A program made the position numbers and the translations under genes. Positions 19,001 through 26,932 of a DNA stretch of 64,000 nucleotides are shown one piece after another (within the stretch, counting starts at the first letter, position 1; the number at the start of each line of letters is the position of its first letter). A model generated the notes under the pieces. It made no database searches. It was given only the letters and a program-made list of their open reading frames with translations, and had not been told where the DNA came from. The stretch is from Thermoplasmatota archaeon (GTDB taxonomy: Archaea; Thermoplasmatota; JAKEGO01): contig JANQNK010000008.1 of assembly GCA_028279595.1 (NCBI GenBank), positions 1 to 64,000 on the forward strand. Direction: 5' to 3'.

Positions 19001-20029
19001 GGCTATTACTTCTCCAACGGTTCCCTGGTGGTCCTGGACAAGGAGACCGGCAAGAAGGTTTGGAGGCGAAATTTCGACCTTCCGATCTCGTGTTCTCCGG
19101 TCGTTCACAACGGGAACGTCATCTTCGAAACTGGGAACGAACTCAGGTGCCACAGGCTCAAGAATGGTAACGAGGTGTGGGTCGAGGACACCGGCCACGC
19201 CACCGACCTGCTCGTCGCCGGGGACGCGTTGATCGTTACTCAGGAGATCTGGTTAACGGGATTCACTCTCAGCCACCCGACCATCAGCATCATCGATTTG
19301 GATACCGGCGAGAGGCAGTTCAAGTACGAATTCCCGGTCGGCAGGAGCGATTCCTATTTCGAGGGTGGTCCCTTCCATCCGGTCATCTCGAACGGTTCCC
19401 TTTACGTGGTCTACGACCACTACATATACGAGTTCGAGATACGTTCGGATACCGGGCCAGCGGACGACGGAAGCTCCTCCGAGGAGGGTCTGGCCCTTGC
19501 GTTCGAACCGGGGTCATTGCTGTTCATCATCTCGATCGTCGCGATACTCGTCATCGTCCTGATAGCCGTGGTCCTTGGTTCTCGGTCCCGCAGAGGTGGA
19601 GGGACCAAGAGGGCGAGGCCTCACAAGCCGAACGACCGATCGGTCAACAGGACCGGGATCGAGCCGGAACCTCGCAGACCGTCTCCACGAGACCACGGAC
19701 CTGGTGGCAGGTATGATAAGGGTCATTCGAGGCGAGGGTACGATCACGAGGACGGCGTTCCCTTCGTTACGGGTAGACCGATCAGGGATGGACCGGGAAC
19801 GGCTCCTCCCGTCCAACGGCGAAGGATAGCGAGGGATGAGCTGCCAATCAGGGAAAGGGACCCATACCAAGATGAGCCATTCATCGGGGAGGAACCTGAC
19901 GAGTTCGATACGGAATTCGATCAGCAAGACCAAGAATCGGGTTCATCGGAACAGTTCATCTGTCCGGAGTGCAACGCCGAGATTGCGGAAGGAGCGAGGT
20001 TCTGTCCTGAGTGCGGGACTTACTTCTGA
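16001..20029 (+). CDS. surface protein: beta-helix, five PKD repeats, PQQ-type propeller, membrane helix, zinc-ribbon tail
   Basis: 1342 residues. A signal peptide (1-27) leads to a NosD-like right-handed beta-helix (about 30-300) that ends in a cap with WSDYGGSDHNGDGIGDSDY. Five PKD-like repeats of about 90 residues follow (about 320-776), each with an ISPNP-like start and a YxWSS-type motif. Residues about 790-1143 are a PQQ-enzyme-type propeller with repeats such as ALDPFDGSVLWTYALEG. A membrane helix (about 1165-1190), a basic and disordered tail, and a C-terminal ribbon CPEC-x12-CPEC follow. GGAGAGGACCTG precedes the ATG. No PQQ-enzyme active site is evident, so binding or scaffolding is more likely than catalysis. 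Confidence 0.9.
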   Translation: MKLLRTIQMTLIVATLFMSIAVIGTHGKTWIVDDDPGSWRDASNINSAISSSTNGDTVLVYNGTYNENVEVTRSITITGNGSNVTIVDAEGSGIVFEVRANDVTIEGITLTGSGSGSNTGGIFADGRDGLRIRSCEVLENADDGIYIKNSDDGVISNSTVTGNDANGILLIDCTGFRTVWTSYEENVHNGIAIHDTKLTVDNCSIGGNGMHGIHMTGASRKCDIGFVEIFGNSGYGINITVGADNNTVHHCNMTDNGMEPQAFDSGDSNVWDDGEVGNFWSDYGGSDHNGDGIGDSDYDLDGEADAVDRYPLIVPWNLAPKAWIDSISPNPVIKRENVTFAGNGSDSDGRVVTYIWSSNRQGTFYNGPPAVFNYSGMKKGEHQITFKVIDNEDKASKTKRWNLTVLPVPNVRPNATILLVNPDPVEEEHRVDLEGLGEDDDGAVTRFVWSSSIDGEFYNGSSNQTWTTDLSVGDHIISFKVKDNDDAWSWLVNTTLTVEPHPLTADIVSVDPSPAVVGDNITFTGASRWGRNVSDYSWNSDVDGPLYNGSNDTFTTDSLSMDDHVINLRIRSDGFGWSEETTVNLSVRAEPNKPPTAVIHSISPNPASKTDNVTFWGSGSDAEGPLARYRWSSSMDGEFLNTTDPISLYDGLTIGYHEITLWVMDSDGVWSGPVSTDLAIHDSQVRADPPVCSIESITPNVARSEEEVTFDGDASDWDGTVVKCEWSSSRDGIVYSGPDLDFSTANLTVGVHRITYRVMDNEGWWSDPKERVMVVLPDDHTGAPDDLWLQYGMNAGNTRTFPNITCRSLKFVQRTNLSGLSDGVIVNDGDSLYLNIDLAESDYWDEATISIDPVTLEREWLWNTSWASMWGPAILNGTIITPTGDAIYGLSPGGEEQWNHSVGGFLSFVNAHLKVWNGIIFVVMGNEIGAMDTSGEMLWQNEVGTLIAPPAIGDAVYVGNIEGGIHALDPFDGSVLWTYALEGGIYESPVVTEDYVVFGSGYYFSNGSLVVLDKETGKKVWRRNFDLPISCSPVVHNGNVIFETGNELRCHRLKNGNEVWVEDTGHATDLLVAGDALIVTQEIWLTGFTLSHPTISIIDLDTGERQFKYEFPVGRSDSYFEGGPFHPVISNGSLYVVYDHYIYEFEIRSDTGPADDGSSSEEGLALAFEPGSLLFIISIVAILVIVLIAVVLGSRSRRGGGTKRARPHKPNDRSVNRTGIEPEPRRPSPRDHGPGGRYDKGHSRRGYDHEDGVPFVTGRPIRDGPGTAPPVQRRRIARDELPIRERDPYQDEPFIGEEPDEFDTEFDQQDQESGSSEQFICPECNAEIAEGARFCPECGTYF

Positions 20030-20056
20030 GCTTGTAGAGGTCCCTTCAGAACAGTA

Positions 20057-21196
20057 TCATTCTATCTCGGGGATCCTGCAGTCTATCAGGTAGGGAGAGC
20101 CGAAGTCGGTCATTTCGCCAGCGTGCTTGCCGGGTACTGGCAGCAGCCTCGCAGACAACGGCTTGTTCAATTTCACGGCAAGGGATGCCAGGTCGACCAG
20201 GATACCGTAGATCTGGTCCTCCGTGACATCCCCGGGGAGAGGGACGGCGTCGAGCCCTATCCCGCAGACCGTCGAGTACATGAGCAGGTCCTTGATGGAG
20301 AAGTATCCCCTGTTGAACCGCTCGACAAGACCGGCGTCCTCGGTAAGCGGGAGCATCAGGCCCGAGTATCCCGTTGTCCGGACGTCCAGGCCCTTGATGA
20401 CGCTGGTGACGAGGGCGGCGATGGAAACGGTCCCGTATCCGCCGAATTCCCCCATACCCAGCTTCTCGAAGGCGTAAGCGACGCTCTCGTTCTGGGCAAG
20501 GCCAGGCGCTGTCGAGGCGTCGATGCCGTTGAACCGGATGCCCTCGGAGGCTTCGAGTTCGAATCCGATCTCCTCCAGCGGCCTCAGGGACCGCTCGAAC
20601 TCCATACGGAGATGTCCCGCGGCGTCATCCAGGCCGTTGGCCCGGGCGAACGATCTGAAGACAAGGTCGCCGCACTCGAGCCCTATCATGAAGCAGGGCT
20701 CGCCCGAATGATAGCTGGCAGGGAAGAAGGGAATGTCGGGCTGGCAGTTGGCCAGGGCGCCGAACCTGAAGTTCCCGATGCCCTTCCCGGTGGCCTTGGA
20801 GATGTCAATGAACGCCCTCGACGCCCTGACGCAGGCATCGTGGTCGATGCCGTCCGCGTCCGCGATCGCGGCGGCCGCCGAGACCCGTGTGGTCCTCGAG
20901 ACGATGCCGGGTACGGCATCGATGGACTCACCAGACACCGGACCGATGCTGATGAACGGCACGTCCATCTCGGCGCACGAGGACTCGATGGAATCCACCG
21001 CCTGCGTCAACTCCGCTGGGCCCATGTGACCGAGGTAGTCGGTCCAGGGCTGGGTCGATATCCTGGCTGTCTGGACCTCGTAACCAGCAGACGTGTAGGC
21101 CTCGGTCGCCTTCCGGTTGAAGACGGCGGCATCCTCGAGGGTAGGGTAGAAGTCGGACTCGAAGGTCCTACCCGAGGTTATGGTACGGATCCTCAT
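20057..21196 (-). CDS. DUF711 family protein
   Basis: 379 residues from the ATG at 21196. I recognise the DUF711 (PFL-related, UPF0210-like) family from RIRTITSGRTF at the N-terminus, FISIGPVSGES, and the Gly-rich GMGEFGGYGTVSIAALV region. Its biochemical role is not established. The frame extends to 21244, but a TATA-like element at 21219-21227 on this strand lies 27 bases before the ATG at 21196, so the upstream codons would not be transcribed. It converges with the beta-helix/PKD gene, 27 bases away. Confidence 0.85.
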   Translation of the reverse strand: MRIRTITSGRTFESDFYPTLEDAAVFNRKATEAYTSAGYEVQTARISTQPWTDYLGHMGPAELTQAVDSIESSCAEMDVPFISIGPVSGESIDAVPGIVSRTTRVSAAAAIADADGIDHDACVRASRAFIDISKATGKGIGNFRFGALANCQPDIPFFPASYHSGEPCFMIGLECGDLVFRSFARANGLDDAAGHLRMEFERSLRPLEEIGFELEASEGIRFNGIDASTAPGLAQNESVAYAFEKLGMGEFGGYGTVSIAALVTSVIKGLDVRTTGYSGLMLPLTEDAGLVERFNRGYFSIKDLLMYSTVCGIGLDAVPLPGDVTEDQIYGILVDLASLAVKLNKPLSARLLPVPGKHAGEMTDFGSPYLIDCRIPEIE

Positions 21197-21218
21197 CACT
21201 TCGGGATTCCGGAGGCCT

Positions 21219-21227
21219 GATAAATAC
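21219..21227 (-). promoter_or_regulatory. TATA-like element of the DUF711 gene
   Basis: The minus strand reads GTATTTATC, centred 27 bases before the ATG at 21196, consistent with a leaderless transcript. Confidence 0.5.
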
Positions 21228-21240
21228 CCTTCTCCCGGAT

Positions 21241-21786
21241 TCACAGGACGGCGTGCATCACGATTATCGCCATCAGCAGCAGTGCCACCAGCCAGCTGAC
21301 ATGGTACATCCTGTTGGATCGCATGTCGCCGACCCAGGGGGCTCCGCTCCTCATTCCCAATCCTGTGAGCCCGTATCCCAGCAGAACGGCCATCGCAATG
21401 ATGGTCGACCTGCCGCAGTCTCCCTCGATCGCGCCGTGGATGAGAACGGACATGATCCCGACGATCCCGAAGACGGGATGAAAGGGCCGGAGTATGACGT
21501 CGTTCAGGGTTTGGAAGATGCTGGCCGGAGGTCCCTCATCCTCGGAGGTATCGACATCCTCGTTACTCTCCACCGGCGGGAGCCCCCTGTGCTCCCGCGA
21601 CCACGGCCTCGTGTCGAGTCTCAACAGTCTGAGAATGAACGGCAGTAGAGCAAGGAAGAGGAAGAAGGCCGCTCCGAACCGGAACACGTCCTTGTTGACG
21701 CCGTCGGCGCTGGCCGTGGGAAGGAACACCAGTGTGACCAGTAGAACGTAATAGAACAAATGGATCGTCCGGCCGCTCGTTCTCAT
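21241..21786 (-). CDS. integral membrane protein with paired histidines, possible b-type heme protein
   Basis: 181 residues and about five membrane helices. Two helices carry His pairs: HPVFGIVGIMSVLIH has 13 residues between the histidines, and the last helix HVSWLVALLLMAIIVMH has 15. Such spacing across a bilayer is typical of b-heme ligation in cytochrome-b-like and ferric-reductase-like proteins, so heme binding is possible but unproven. A TATA-like ATTTAATAT at 21810-21818 is 28 bases before the ATG at 21786; the frame is open further upstream into the neighbouring gene, which I reject. It follows the FTR-rubredoxin gene, hinting at electron transfer. Confidence 0.7.
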   Translation of the reverse strand: MRTSGRTIHLFYYVLLVTLVFLPTASADGVNKDVFRFGAAFFLFLALLPFILRLLRLDTRPWSREHRGLPPVESNEDVDTSEDEGPPASIFQTLNDVILRPFHPVFGIVGIMSVLIHGAIEGDCGRSTIIAMAVLLGYGLTGLGMRSGAPWVGDMRSNRMYHVSWLVALLLMAIIVMHAVL

Positions 21787-21826
21787 CAAGGCTGCAATAA
21801 TGCGCCTGGATATTAAATCCTGTCGT

Positions 21827-22309
21827 TCACATGAACCGCTCGAACCGGTCACGGTCCGCCTTGCACACCGGACATTTCGCCGGCGGTTTCTCGCGGGCGC
21901 AGAGGTATCCGCAGACCCTGCATCTCCAGACAGGCTGGCTCAGCCCGCTGGAAGATCCAGGAACGGCCTCGGTTGCGGCCTTTCCCGGTCCGCCAACAGG
22001 CCTTCTCTCGGGTATGGGTTCGGGCTCCTTCTCACCTCTGAGTATGTCGTCATCAACATAGAGGGCGCAGTAACAGGCGCCATACTCCTCGAGGTCGGGA
22101 TCGCGATAATCGCACGGACAGATGATGTCGAGGTCCTCCTCTCTTACGCCTGAGAACAGCCTGCAGGGACACGCCATGTAGCCAAGGCGCTCCTCGTTCA
22201 TCAGAAGGCCCTCGACGAGCTCCTTCGTGAACTCGACGTCGGGATTGAGATTGTAGCCCCCGTCCTCGGCCTCCCTCTTCAACCGTTCGTAGGTACCGTC
22301 TATGTCCAT
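21827..22309 (-). CDS. ferredoxin-thioredoxin-reductase catalytic subunit fused to a rubredoxin-like domain
   Basis: 160 residues. Residues about 1-90 match FTR beta: [10 protein letters not shown], then [18 protein letters not shown], giving the paired CPC/CPC/CYC cysteines that hold a [4Fe-4S] cluster and the redox-active disulfide. After a Pro-rich linker, residues about 126-160 carry WRCRVCGYL and CPVCKADRD, a rubredoxin-like Fe(SCys)4 site. The likely role is to pass one-electron equivalents from ferredoxin or rubredoxin to a disulfide. The glutaredoxin gene ends 11 bases upstream, so that protein is the obvious partner. GGTGAG precedes the ATG at 22309. Confidence 0.9.
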   Translation of the reverse strand: MDIDGTYERLKREAEDGGYNLNPDVEFTKELVEGLLMNEERLGYMACPCRLFSGVREEDLDIICPCDYRDPDLEEYGACYCALYVDDDILRGEKEPEPIPERRPVGGPGKAATEAVPGSSSGLSQPVWRCRVCGYLCAREKPPAKCPVCKADRDRFERFM

Positions 22310-22320
22310 GCGGCACTCAC

Positions 22321-22611
22321 CTATTCTGGCGGGTAGCCGAGATTCTCCCTGATCTGGTCCGCCTTGAAGCCCACGACACACTGATCGTTATTGATAACGA
22401 GAGTAGGGAACGAGCATGCTGGATTGTATTCCATGACCTTCTCGCGGACGGCCTGCTTCTCGTCGCCCTCAAGGTGGTCGACGTAAATGAAGTCGTAGGC
22501 CACACCGAGGTTGTCCAGCAACCGCTTGGTCTTTTTGCACCAGACGCATGTGCTCAGTGCATAGAGCATGACATTGCCCCTGTCCTCTCCATCGATATGT
22601 TCTATGTTCAT
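22321..22611 (-). CDS. glutaredoxin-like thiol-disulfide protein
   Basis: 96 residues, single thioredoxin-fold domain. The active site is CVWC within [18 protein letters not shown], followed by DFIYVDHL, the cis-Pro segment SFPTLVINN and [10 protein letters not shown]. The ATG has a strong site, GGAGGAATCACG. It is the first gene of a pair with the FTR-rubredoxin fusion, 11 bases apart. Together they make a likely ferredoxin-to-thiol reduction route that would not need NADPH. The N-terminal extension of about 10 acidic residues is short and unremarkable. Confidence 0.9.
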   Translation of the reverse strand: MNIEHIDGEDRGNVMLYALSTCVWCKKTKRLLDNLGVAYDFIYVDHLEGDEKQAVREKVMEYNPACSFPTLVINNDQCVVGFKADQIRENLGYPPE

Positions 22612-22712
22612 CGTGATTCCTCCTTCGTTCGAGCGTCAGCGGGTAGTGTCCCCCACACTCCGTAAGGGTCATTCATAGACCCCCATTTTAGGATTGCCCT
22701 TAAAAGGCAACC

Positions 22713-22720
22713 TTTTTATC
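22713..22720 (+). promoter_or_regulatory. TATA-like element of the ABC transporter operon
   Basis: TTTTTATC is centred 28 bases before the ATG at 22744, between two divergent operons (glutaredoxin on the minus strand, ABC transporter on the plus strand). Confidence 0.5.
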
Positions 22721-22743
22721 CTAATAACGCGAGGGAAAGTTCG

Positions 22744-23658
22744 ATGGGGACCGCGAACATATACGTAGACCGCGTCACCAAGTACTACGGAAGGGTCCGT
22801 GCCCTGGATAACGTGTCGCTCTCGATAGAGGAGGGCCAGATCTTTGGGATCTTCGGCCCCAACGGAGCGGGCAAGTCCACACTCTTCAGGACCATTTCGG
22901 GACTCACCAGACCGAACTACGGCGAGGTGTTCGTACGCGGGGCCCCGGTCTCCCTCAACTACACCCGCGTCAGACGCCACGTGAGCCAGCTTCTCGAGCT
23001 TCCGGAGGTCTACGACTACATGACGCTCTGGGAGTACCTGAGGTTCTTCGCCAGGATGGGCAAGGTGGAGCCGCGCCTGATCGACGGGCTCGTCTGGGAC
23101 TGGATCATGAACATCGGCATGATCGACCAGGCCCACCAGCCGATCAGGGGGTTCTCCATCGGCCAGAGGCAGAGGATGGAGATCGCCAGGGCGTTCCTGA
23201 CCAATGCCAAGATAGTCCTACTCGACGAACCGTTCATAGCCCTCGACATCGCCATTACGGAGAGGCTTCACCGCTACTTCGACGACTGGGTGCGGGAGGG
23301 TCGCCTGATAGTCATCACATCCCACAATCTCGATGCAGCACTGAAGTTCGTGGACGAGTTCGCGATCCTCAGCAGGGGGAGGGTGGTAGACCGTGTCTCC
23401 ATGACGGACCAGCACGAGGTCCTGATAACCGTGAGGACGGACGACGCCGCCGGCACCGCCGTGACCCTGGAAGGGATCGAGAACGTGGTCATCCAGTCCG
23501 TCGGGGCTACGGACGTCAAGGTCCAGTGCGGCCAGGAGACCGTCCCGGAGATGGTCAAGAGGCTCGTCGAGGACGGGGCGGTGATCTACGAGGTCAGGGA
23601 GGAGAACCTGATCGAAGCACTTTACAGGAGGGCTCTTAAGAATGCTAGACGTAGATAG
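22744..23658 (+). CDS. ABC transporter ATP-binding protein
   Basis: 304 residues. Walker A is GPNGAGKST (about 40-48), the signature is FSIGQRQRMEIA, Walker B is IVLLDEPF, and the switch histidine is in VITSHNLD. The signature has IGQ in place of the usual SGGQ, a conservative change seen in some exporters. The C-terminal 85 residues form an extra alpha/beta domain typical of DrrA/CcmA-type subunits. It overlaps the permease gene by 17 bases, so the two form one exporter. The substrate is unknown. Confidence 0.92.
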   Translation: MGTANIYVDRVTKYYGRVRALDNVSLSIEEGQIFGIFGPNGAGKSTLFRTISGLTRPNYGEVFVRGAPVSLNYTRVRRHVSQLLELPEVYDYMTLWEYLRFFARMGKVEPRLIDGLVWDWIMNIGMIDQAHQPIRGFSIGQRQRMEIARAFLTNAKIVLLDEPFIALDIAITERLHRYFDDWVREGRLIVITSHNLDAALKFVDEFAILSRGRVVDRVSMTDQHEVLITVRTDDAAGTAVTLEGIENVVIQSVGATDVKVQCGQETVPEMVKRLVEDGAVIYEVREENLIEALYRRALKNARRR

Positions 23659-24460
23659 GGTCGTCCTGAACTTCCAGAAGGACCTGACGGCGGCGAAGAA
23701 CTGGTTCATCCTGCTGATCGTGTTCGGGTTCATGCTGATGATGGTCTCCTGGATCGCCATGGCGGGAAGCTCGGAGCCTCTTGTCAGGCAGAGTGACATC
23801 CCATGGATGATCGTGGGAGCCCACGCCTACATTGCTATCATATGCTCGGTCTCTTTCCTCGCCGGAGCGAACATCGCGTACTACTCGGAGATCCAGGGCA
23901 AGACGTTGAAGACGATGTCCCTCTACGACCTCTCCCTCAACGATATATCGATAATGAAGATATTCAGCGCCAGCGGACTCGGGGTGATGTTCGCGTACAT
24001 CTTCGTGAACATTACGTTCCTTCCGTTCATGTGGCTCGGGGGTTTCCATGCATTCAGGATGGTGCAGGCGGTCCTGTTCGCGACCTGCTTCTGCTTCATC
24101 CTCTTGACGGTGGCCGCGGTCTATCTGATGCACCTGATCGTCGCCTTCGCACCATTAGTGAACTTCAGGCCGGCGGCGCTCCACGCGTTCCTGATGTACC
24201 TGTCGTTCTTCATGACCGAGACCTTCTTCAGGATGGTCGCCGGCTGGAGCGACCTGCATTTCAGCTCGACCAGCCCGCCGCTATGGGCGTTCGGGATGTA
24301 TCTGTCGCCGGTACACCTAAGCGGAAGGATGGCCGGTGCGATGCTAGGCATAACTTCGATGGACGCCACTGCAGCGGTGATCCCGCTGGTATTGATTGCG
24401 ATATTCGTGTTCGGCTTCTTCGGGACCGAGGAGAAGAGGCTTGAGATCTTCCTGAGATGA
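23642..24460 (+). CDS. ABC transporter permease
   Basis: 272 residues with six predicted membrane helices (about 19-39, 56-78, 106-129, 137-160, 175-195 and 240-262). It fits an ABC-2-like permease partner for the ATPase encoded just upstream, with which it overlaps by 17 bases. The cytoplasmic segment GKTLKTMSLYDLSLNDISIM lies between helices 2 and 3 and may be the coupling helix. Its stop codon is immediately next to that of the convergent nitroreductase gene. Confidence 0.88.
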   Translation: MLDVDRVVLNFQKDLTAAKNWFILLIVFGFMLMMVSWIAMAGSSEPLVRQSDIPWMIVGAHAYIAIICSVSFLAGANIAYYSEIQGKTLKTMSLYDLSLNDISIMKIFSASGLGVMFAYIFVNITFLPFMWLGGFHAFRMVQAVLFATCFCFILLTVAAVYLMHLIVAFAPLVNFRPAALHAFLMYLSFFMTETFFRMVAGWSDLHFSSTSPPLWAFGMYLSPVHLSGRMAGAMLGITSMDATAAVIPLVLIAIFVFGFFGTEEKRLEIFLR

Positions 24461-25018
24461 TCAGCCGTCGTATCTGTCGTGGAACGTGAACTCCTCAACG
24501 TCAAGTCTACGCGGCCGCTCCTTCTCGTTCTGGACCTGTTTCTCGGATAGCAAGGGACTGAGCTCTGGAGCCTTCTTCCCGACGATGACAAGGGTGATCA
24601 CCTTGGCGCCATCTGGGATGGCAAGTATCTCCCTGACCCGGCTCTGGCTGAACCCCGCGATCGGATGGGCGACGAACCCGAGCTCCGTGAACCGTAGAAT
24701 CATGAAGGCGGTGGCCATCCCGGTGTCGAACAGATAGTACTCCCTGTCCTTGATCACGCAGTCGTCGTCCTTCTCGGAGAACACGGCCACGATCATCGAA
24801 GCGGCCGTGGCCCATTCGTTCCCGCGGCCCAGAGCGGTGAACATCTCCTCCAATACGGCAGGGTCGCGAACGAAGACATATCGCCATGGCTGCTGATTGA
24901 AACACGAGGGGGTGATCCGGACGCTCTCGATGACCTCCGAGAGGACCTCGTCCGTTATCGGAACGGGATCCAGGGACCTGAAGGCTCGCCTGGAATCGAT
25001 GGCCTCCTTTACGTCCAT
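24461..25018 (-). CDS. nitroreductase family flavoprotein
   Basis: 185 residues. VKEAIDSRRAFRSLDPVPIT is the FMN-phosphate-binding start, then TPSCFNQQPWRYVFV, and FTELGFVAHPIAGF near the C-terminal half. The family uses FMN and NAD(P)H to reduce nitro groups, quinones or similar compounds. GAGAGGATGAC precedes the ATG at 25018, and the Bcp stop lies one base upstream, so the two are co-transcribed. It is the last gene of the oxidative-stress cluster that begins at 33069. Confidence 0.9.
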   Translation of the reverse strand: MDVKEAIDSRRAFRSLDPVPITDEVLSEVIESVRITPSCFNQQPWRYVFVRDPAVLEEMFTALGRGNEWATAASMIVAVFSEKDDDCVIKDREYYLFDTGMATAFMILRFTELGFVAHPIAGFSQSRVREILAIPDGAKVITLVIVGKKAPELSPLLSEKQVQNEKERPRRLDVEEFTFHDRYDG

Positions 25019-25019
25019 G

Positions 25020-25496
25020 TCATCCTCTCTTCTCGGCAAGGACCGTCTTGACCGCATCGACATGGCCCTTCACCTTCACATTGGGCCACACGTGGGCGAT
25101 CTTCCCGTCGGGATCGATCAGGAAGGTCGACCTGACGACGCCCAGGGAGGTCTTGCCGTACAACTTCTTCTCTCGCCATGCGCCGTACTTCTGGAGGATC
25201 TCCCGCTTCGTGTCGCTTAGCAGCTGTATCTTGAGGGCATGCTTCACGATGAAGCGCTCATGGCTGCCGATGGAGTCAGGACTTACGCCTATCACTTCGG
25301 CGTTCATTCCCCTGAACTCGGCGAGTTCCTCGGAGAACTGGCATGCCTCCTTCGTACAGCCGGGGGTGTCGTCCTTGGGATAGAAGTAGAGAACGACCCA
25401 CTTTCCGCTGTAATCGGTCAAACAGATGTCCTTCGCGTCCTGGTCGTGGACGCAGAAGTCCGGCGCTGCAGCTCCCACCTCGGGTATACCTGTCAT
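25020..25496 (-). CDS. bcp: peroxiredoxin of the Bcp/PrxQ group
   Basis: 158 residues. The peroxidatic Cys is in YFYPKDDTPGCTKEACQF and the resolving Cys lies five residues later, the arrangement of alpha-helical PrxQ enzymes. It reduces H2O2 and organic hydroperoxides using a thiol donor such as thioredoxin or glutaredoxin. FLIDPDGKIAHVW matches the C-terminal half. It lies 48 bases downstream of rubrerythrin and one base upstream of the nitroreductase, within the antioxidant cluster. Confidence 0.93.
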   Translation of the reverse strand: MTGIPEVGAAAPDFCVHDQDAKDICLTDYSGKWVVLYFYPKDDTPGCTKEACQFSEELAEFRGMNAEVIGVSPDSIGSHERFIVKHALKIQLLSDTKREILQKYGAWREKKLYGKTSLGVVRSTFLIDPDGKIAHVWPNVKVKGHVDAVKTVLAEKRG

Positions 25497-25544
25497 TGCA
25501 TCACCTGGTACCGCATCGGTCTGCGGTCCTTATAGGGTTGTCGC

Positions 25545-26117
25545 TCACCAGTTGGTGGAACGGACCTCGAAGTAGGCCTGGGGATGCTGGCACGCGGGGC
25601 AGATCTCGGGCGCTGTGGGTCCCTCGTGGATGTAACCGCAGTTTCGGCACTTCCAGGCGACCGGCTGTCCCTTCGAGAACACCGCTTCGGTCTCGATGTT
25701 GGCCGCGAGCGCCAGATAACGCTCCTCGTGGGCAGCCTCGACACTGGCGATGTTCCTGTAGGCCGCCGCGACCTCCGGGAATCCCTCCTCATCCGCGATG
25801 TCCGCGAACTGCGGGTAGAGCAGGGTGTGCTCCTCGTTCTCACCGGCCGCTGCGGCCTTGAGGTTCTCCACTGTCGTGCCGATGACTCCGGCCGGATACT
25901 CGGCCGTGATCTCGACCATGCCGCCCTCGAGGAATCGGAAGAAGCGCTTGGCGTGCTGCTCCTCGTTCATTGCGGTCTCCTGGAAGACCTCCATTATCTG
26001 CTCGAATCCCTCCTTCTTCGCCTGTTTTGCGAAAAAGGTGTACCTGTTCCTGGCCTGCGACTCGCCGGCGAAGGACGCCAGCAGGTTCTTCTCGGTCCTA
26101 GTTCCCTTGATGCTCAA
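25545..26117 (-). CDS. rbr: rubrerythrin
   Basis: 190 residues, full length. Residues 1-140 are a four-helix diiron domain with the paired motifs ESQARNRYTFFAKQA, NEEQHAKRFF, and SVEAAHEERYLAL. Residues about 153-185 are the rubredoxin domain, CRNCGYIHEG then CPACQHPQ. The enzyme is an NADH/rubredoxin-linked peroxidase in anaerobes, acting in the cytoplasm. It lies 12 bases after the small HTH gene, which may control it. Confidence 0.95.
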   Translation of the reverse strand: MSIKGTRTEKNLLASFAGESQARNRYTFFAKQAKKEGFEQIMEVFQETAMNEEQHAKRFFRFLEGGMVEITAEYPAGVIGTTVENLKAAAAGENEEHTLLYPQFADIADEEGFPEVAAAYRNIASVEAAHEERYLALAANIETEAVFSKGQPVAWKCRNCGYIHEGPTAPEICPACQHPQAYFEVRSTNW

Positions 26118-26129
26118 ATCGAATCACCT

Positions 26130-26306
26130 CTATTTCGGCTCCCAGAAGCAGCGCTTCGGAGAGACCACCTTGTCCTCTTTCTTGAGTGTCTGTATCAGCT
26201 TCGAGACCTCGGCCTTCTCTATGCCCGTGGCGTCGGCCACCTCTCCCGGTCTCACCGGCTTGCCGATATCCCGCATCGCTTCCAGAACCTTCTCCTTGTC
26301 TTCCAT
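26130..26306 (-). CDS. small winged-helix DNA-binding protein
   Basis: 58 residues, one HTH domain: GKPVRPGEVADATGIEKAEV, then SKLIQTLKKEDKVVSPKRC. The frame starts further up with a TTG (26324), but GAGGTGA is seven bases before the ATG at 26306, which I choose. Short proteins of this type often sit with redox genes in anaerobic archaea; here it lies between iorB and rubrerythrin. It is likely a local regulator of the cluster. A single Cys (KRCFWEPK) near the C-terminus could give redox sensing, but that is speculation. Confidence 0.8.
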   Translation of the reverse strand: MEDKEKVLEAMRDIGKPVRPGEVADATGIEKAEVSKLIQTLKKEDKVVSPKRCFWEPK

Positions 26307-26320
26307 TTCCATTTCACCTC

Positions 26321-26932
26321 TCAACTCTTTGACTTGAATGCCTCGCTTCCCAGTTCGAACGCCTTAAGATTGACGTCTACAGCCTTCGGCGGGACGGTCG
26401 AGGTCATGGCCTCCACCACCGCGTCCCTGTCGAGCGGGAATCCCTCCGAGGCTGCGAGGGCGCCCACCATCACGACGTTCACTGTGAGCGGATTGCCCGC
26501 TTCGTTCGCGATCTCGAGTGCGTCGATCTCCACGACCTCCGCCTCCTCCTTGATCGTTCCGATGACCTCCTCGTACGAGATGTACCTCTCGATCCTCCCG
26601 TTCACGAGGTCCTCGCTCTCACCCGGCGGGTGGGTCAACTCGGTGTTCGTGATGACCAGGCCCCCTGGCTTGAGGAAGTACAGGTAACGCAGTGCCTCCA
26701 TGGGCTCGAGTGCGACGATGACGTCGGCCTCCCCGAACGGGATGAGCGGTGAGACAGCACCATCGCCGATCCTCTGGTGGATGACGATGGAGCCGCTCCT
26801 CTGGGAAAGACCGTGAAGTTCGCCGGACCGGACCTCCTTGCCCGTAAGGGCGCAGGCCTCGCCGAGGATGTTGCTCATCCTCACGACGCCCTGGCCTCCG
26901 ACACCGGCGTTGATGATGCTGAACGGTTTCAT
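26321..26932 (-). CDS. iorB: indolepyruvate:ferredoxin oxidoreductase, beta subunit
   Basis: 203 residues. It has the gamma-type 2-oxoacid:ferredoxin oxidoreductase fold: INAGVGGQGVVRMSNILGEA at the N-terminus, SGELHGLSQRSGS, and VNVVMVGALAAS. With IorA it oxidatively decarboxylates aryl pyruvates from aromatic amino acids to aryl acetyl-CoA, reducing ferredoxin. The ATG at 26932 overlaps the iorA stop by four bases. The frame is open far upstream to 27751, but that part lies antisense in frame terms to iorA and is spurious. Confidence 0.93.
   Translation of the reverse strand: MKPFSIINAGVGGQGVVRMSNILGEACALTGKEVRSGELHGLSQRSGSIVIHQRIGDGAVSPLIPFGEADVIVALEPMEALRYLYFLKPGGLVITNTELTHPPGESEDLVNGRIERYISYEEVIGTIKEEAEVVEIDALEIANEAGNPLTVNVVMVGALAASEGFPLDRDAVVEAMTSTVPPKAVDVNLKAFELGSEAFKSKS

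Noticed and set aside
16001-20029. PQQ-dependent dehydrogenase
   Set aside because: The propeller repeats are present but no catalytic Asp/Glu or cofactor-stacking motifs were seen, and the protein is mainly binding domains.
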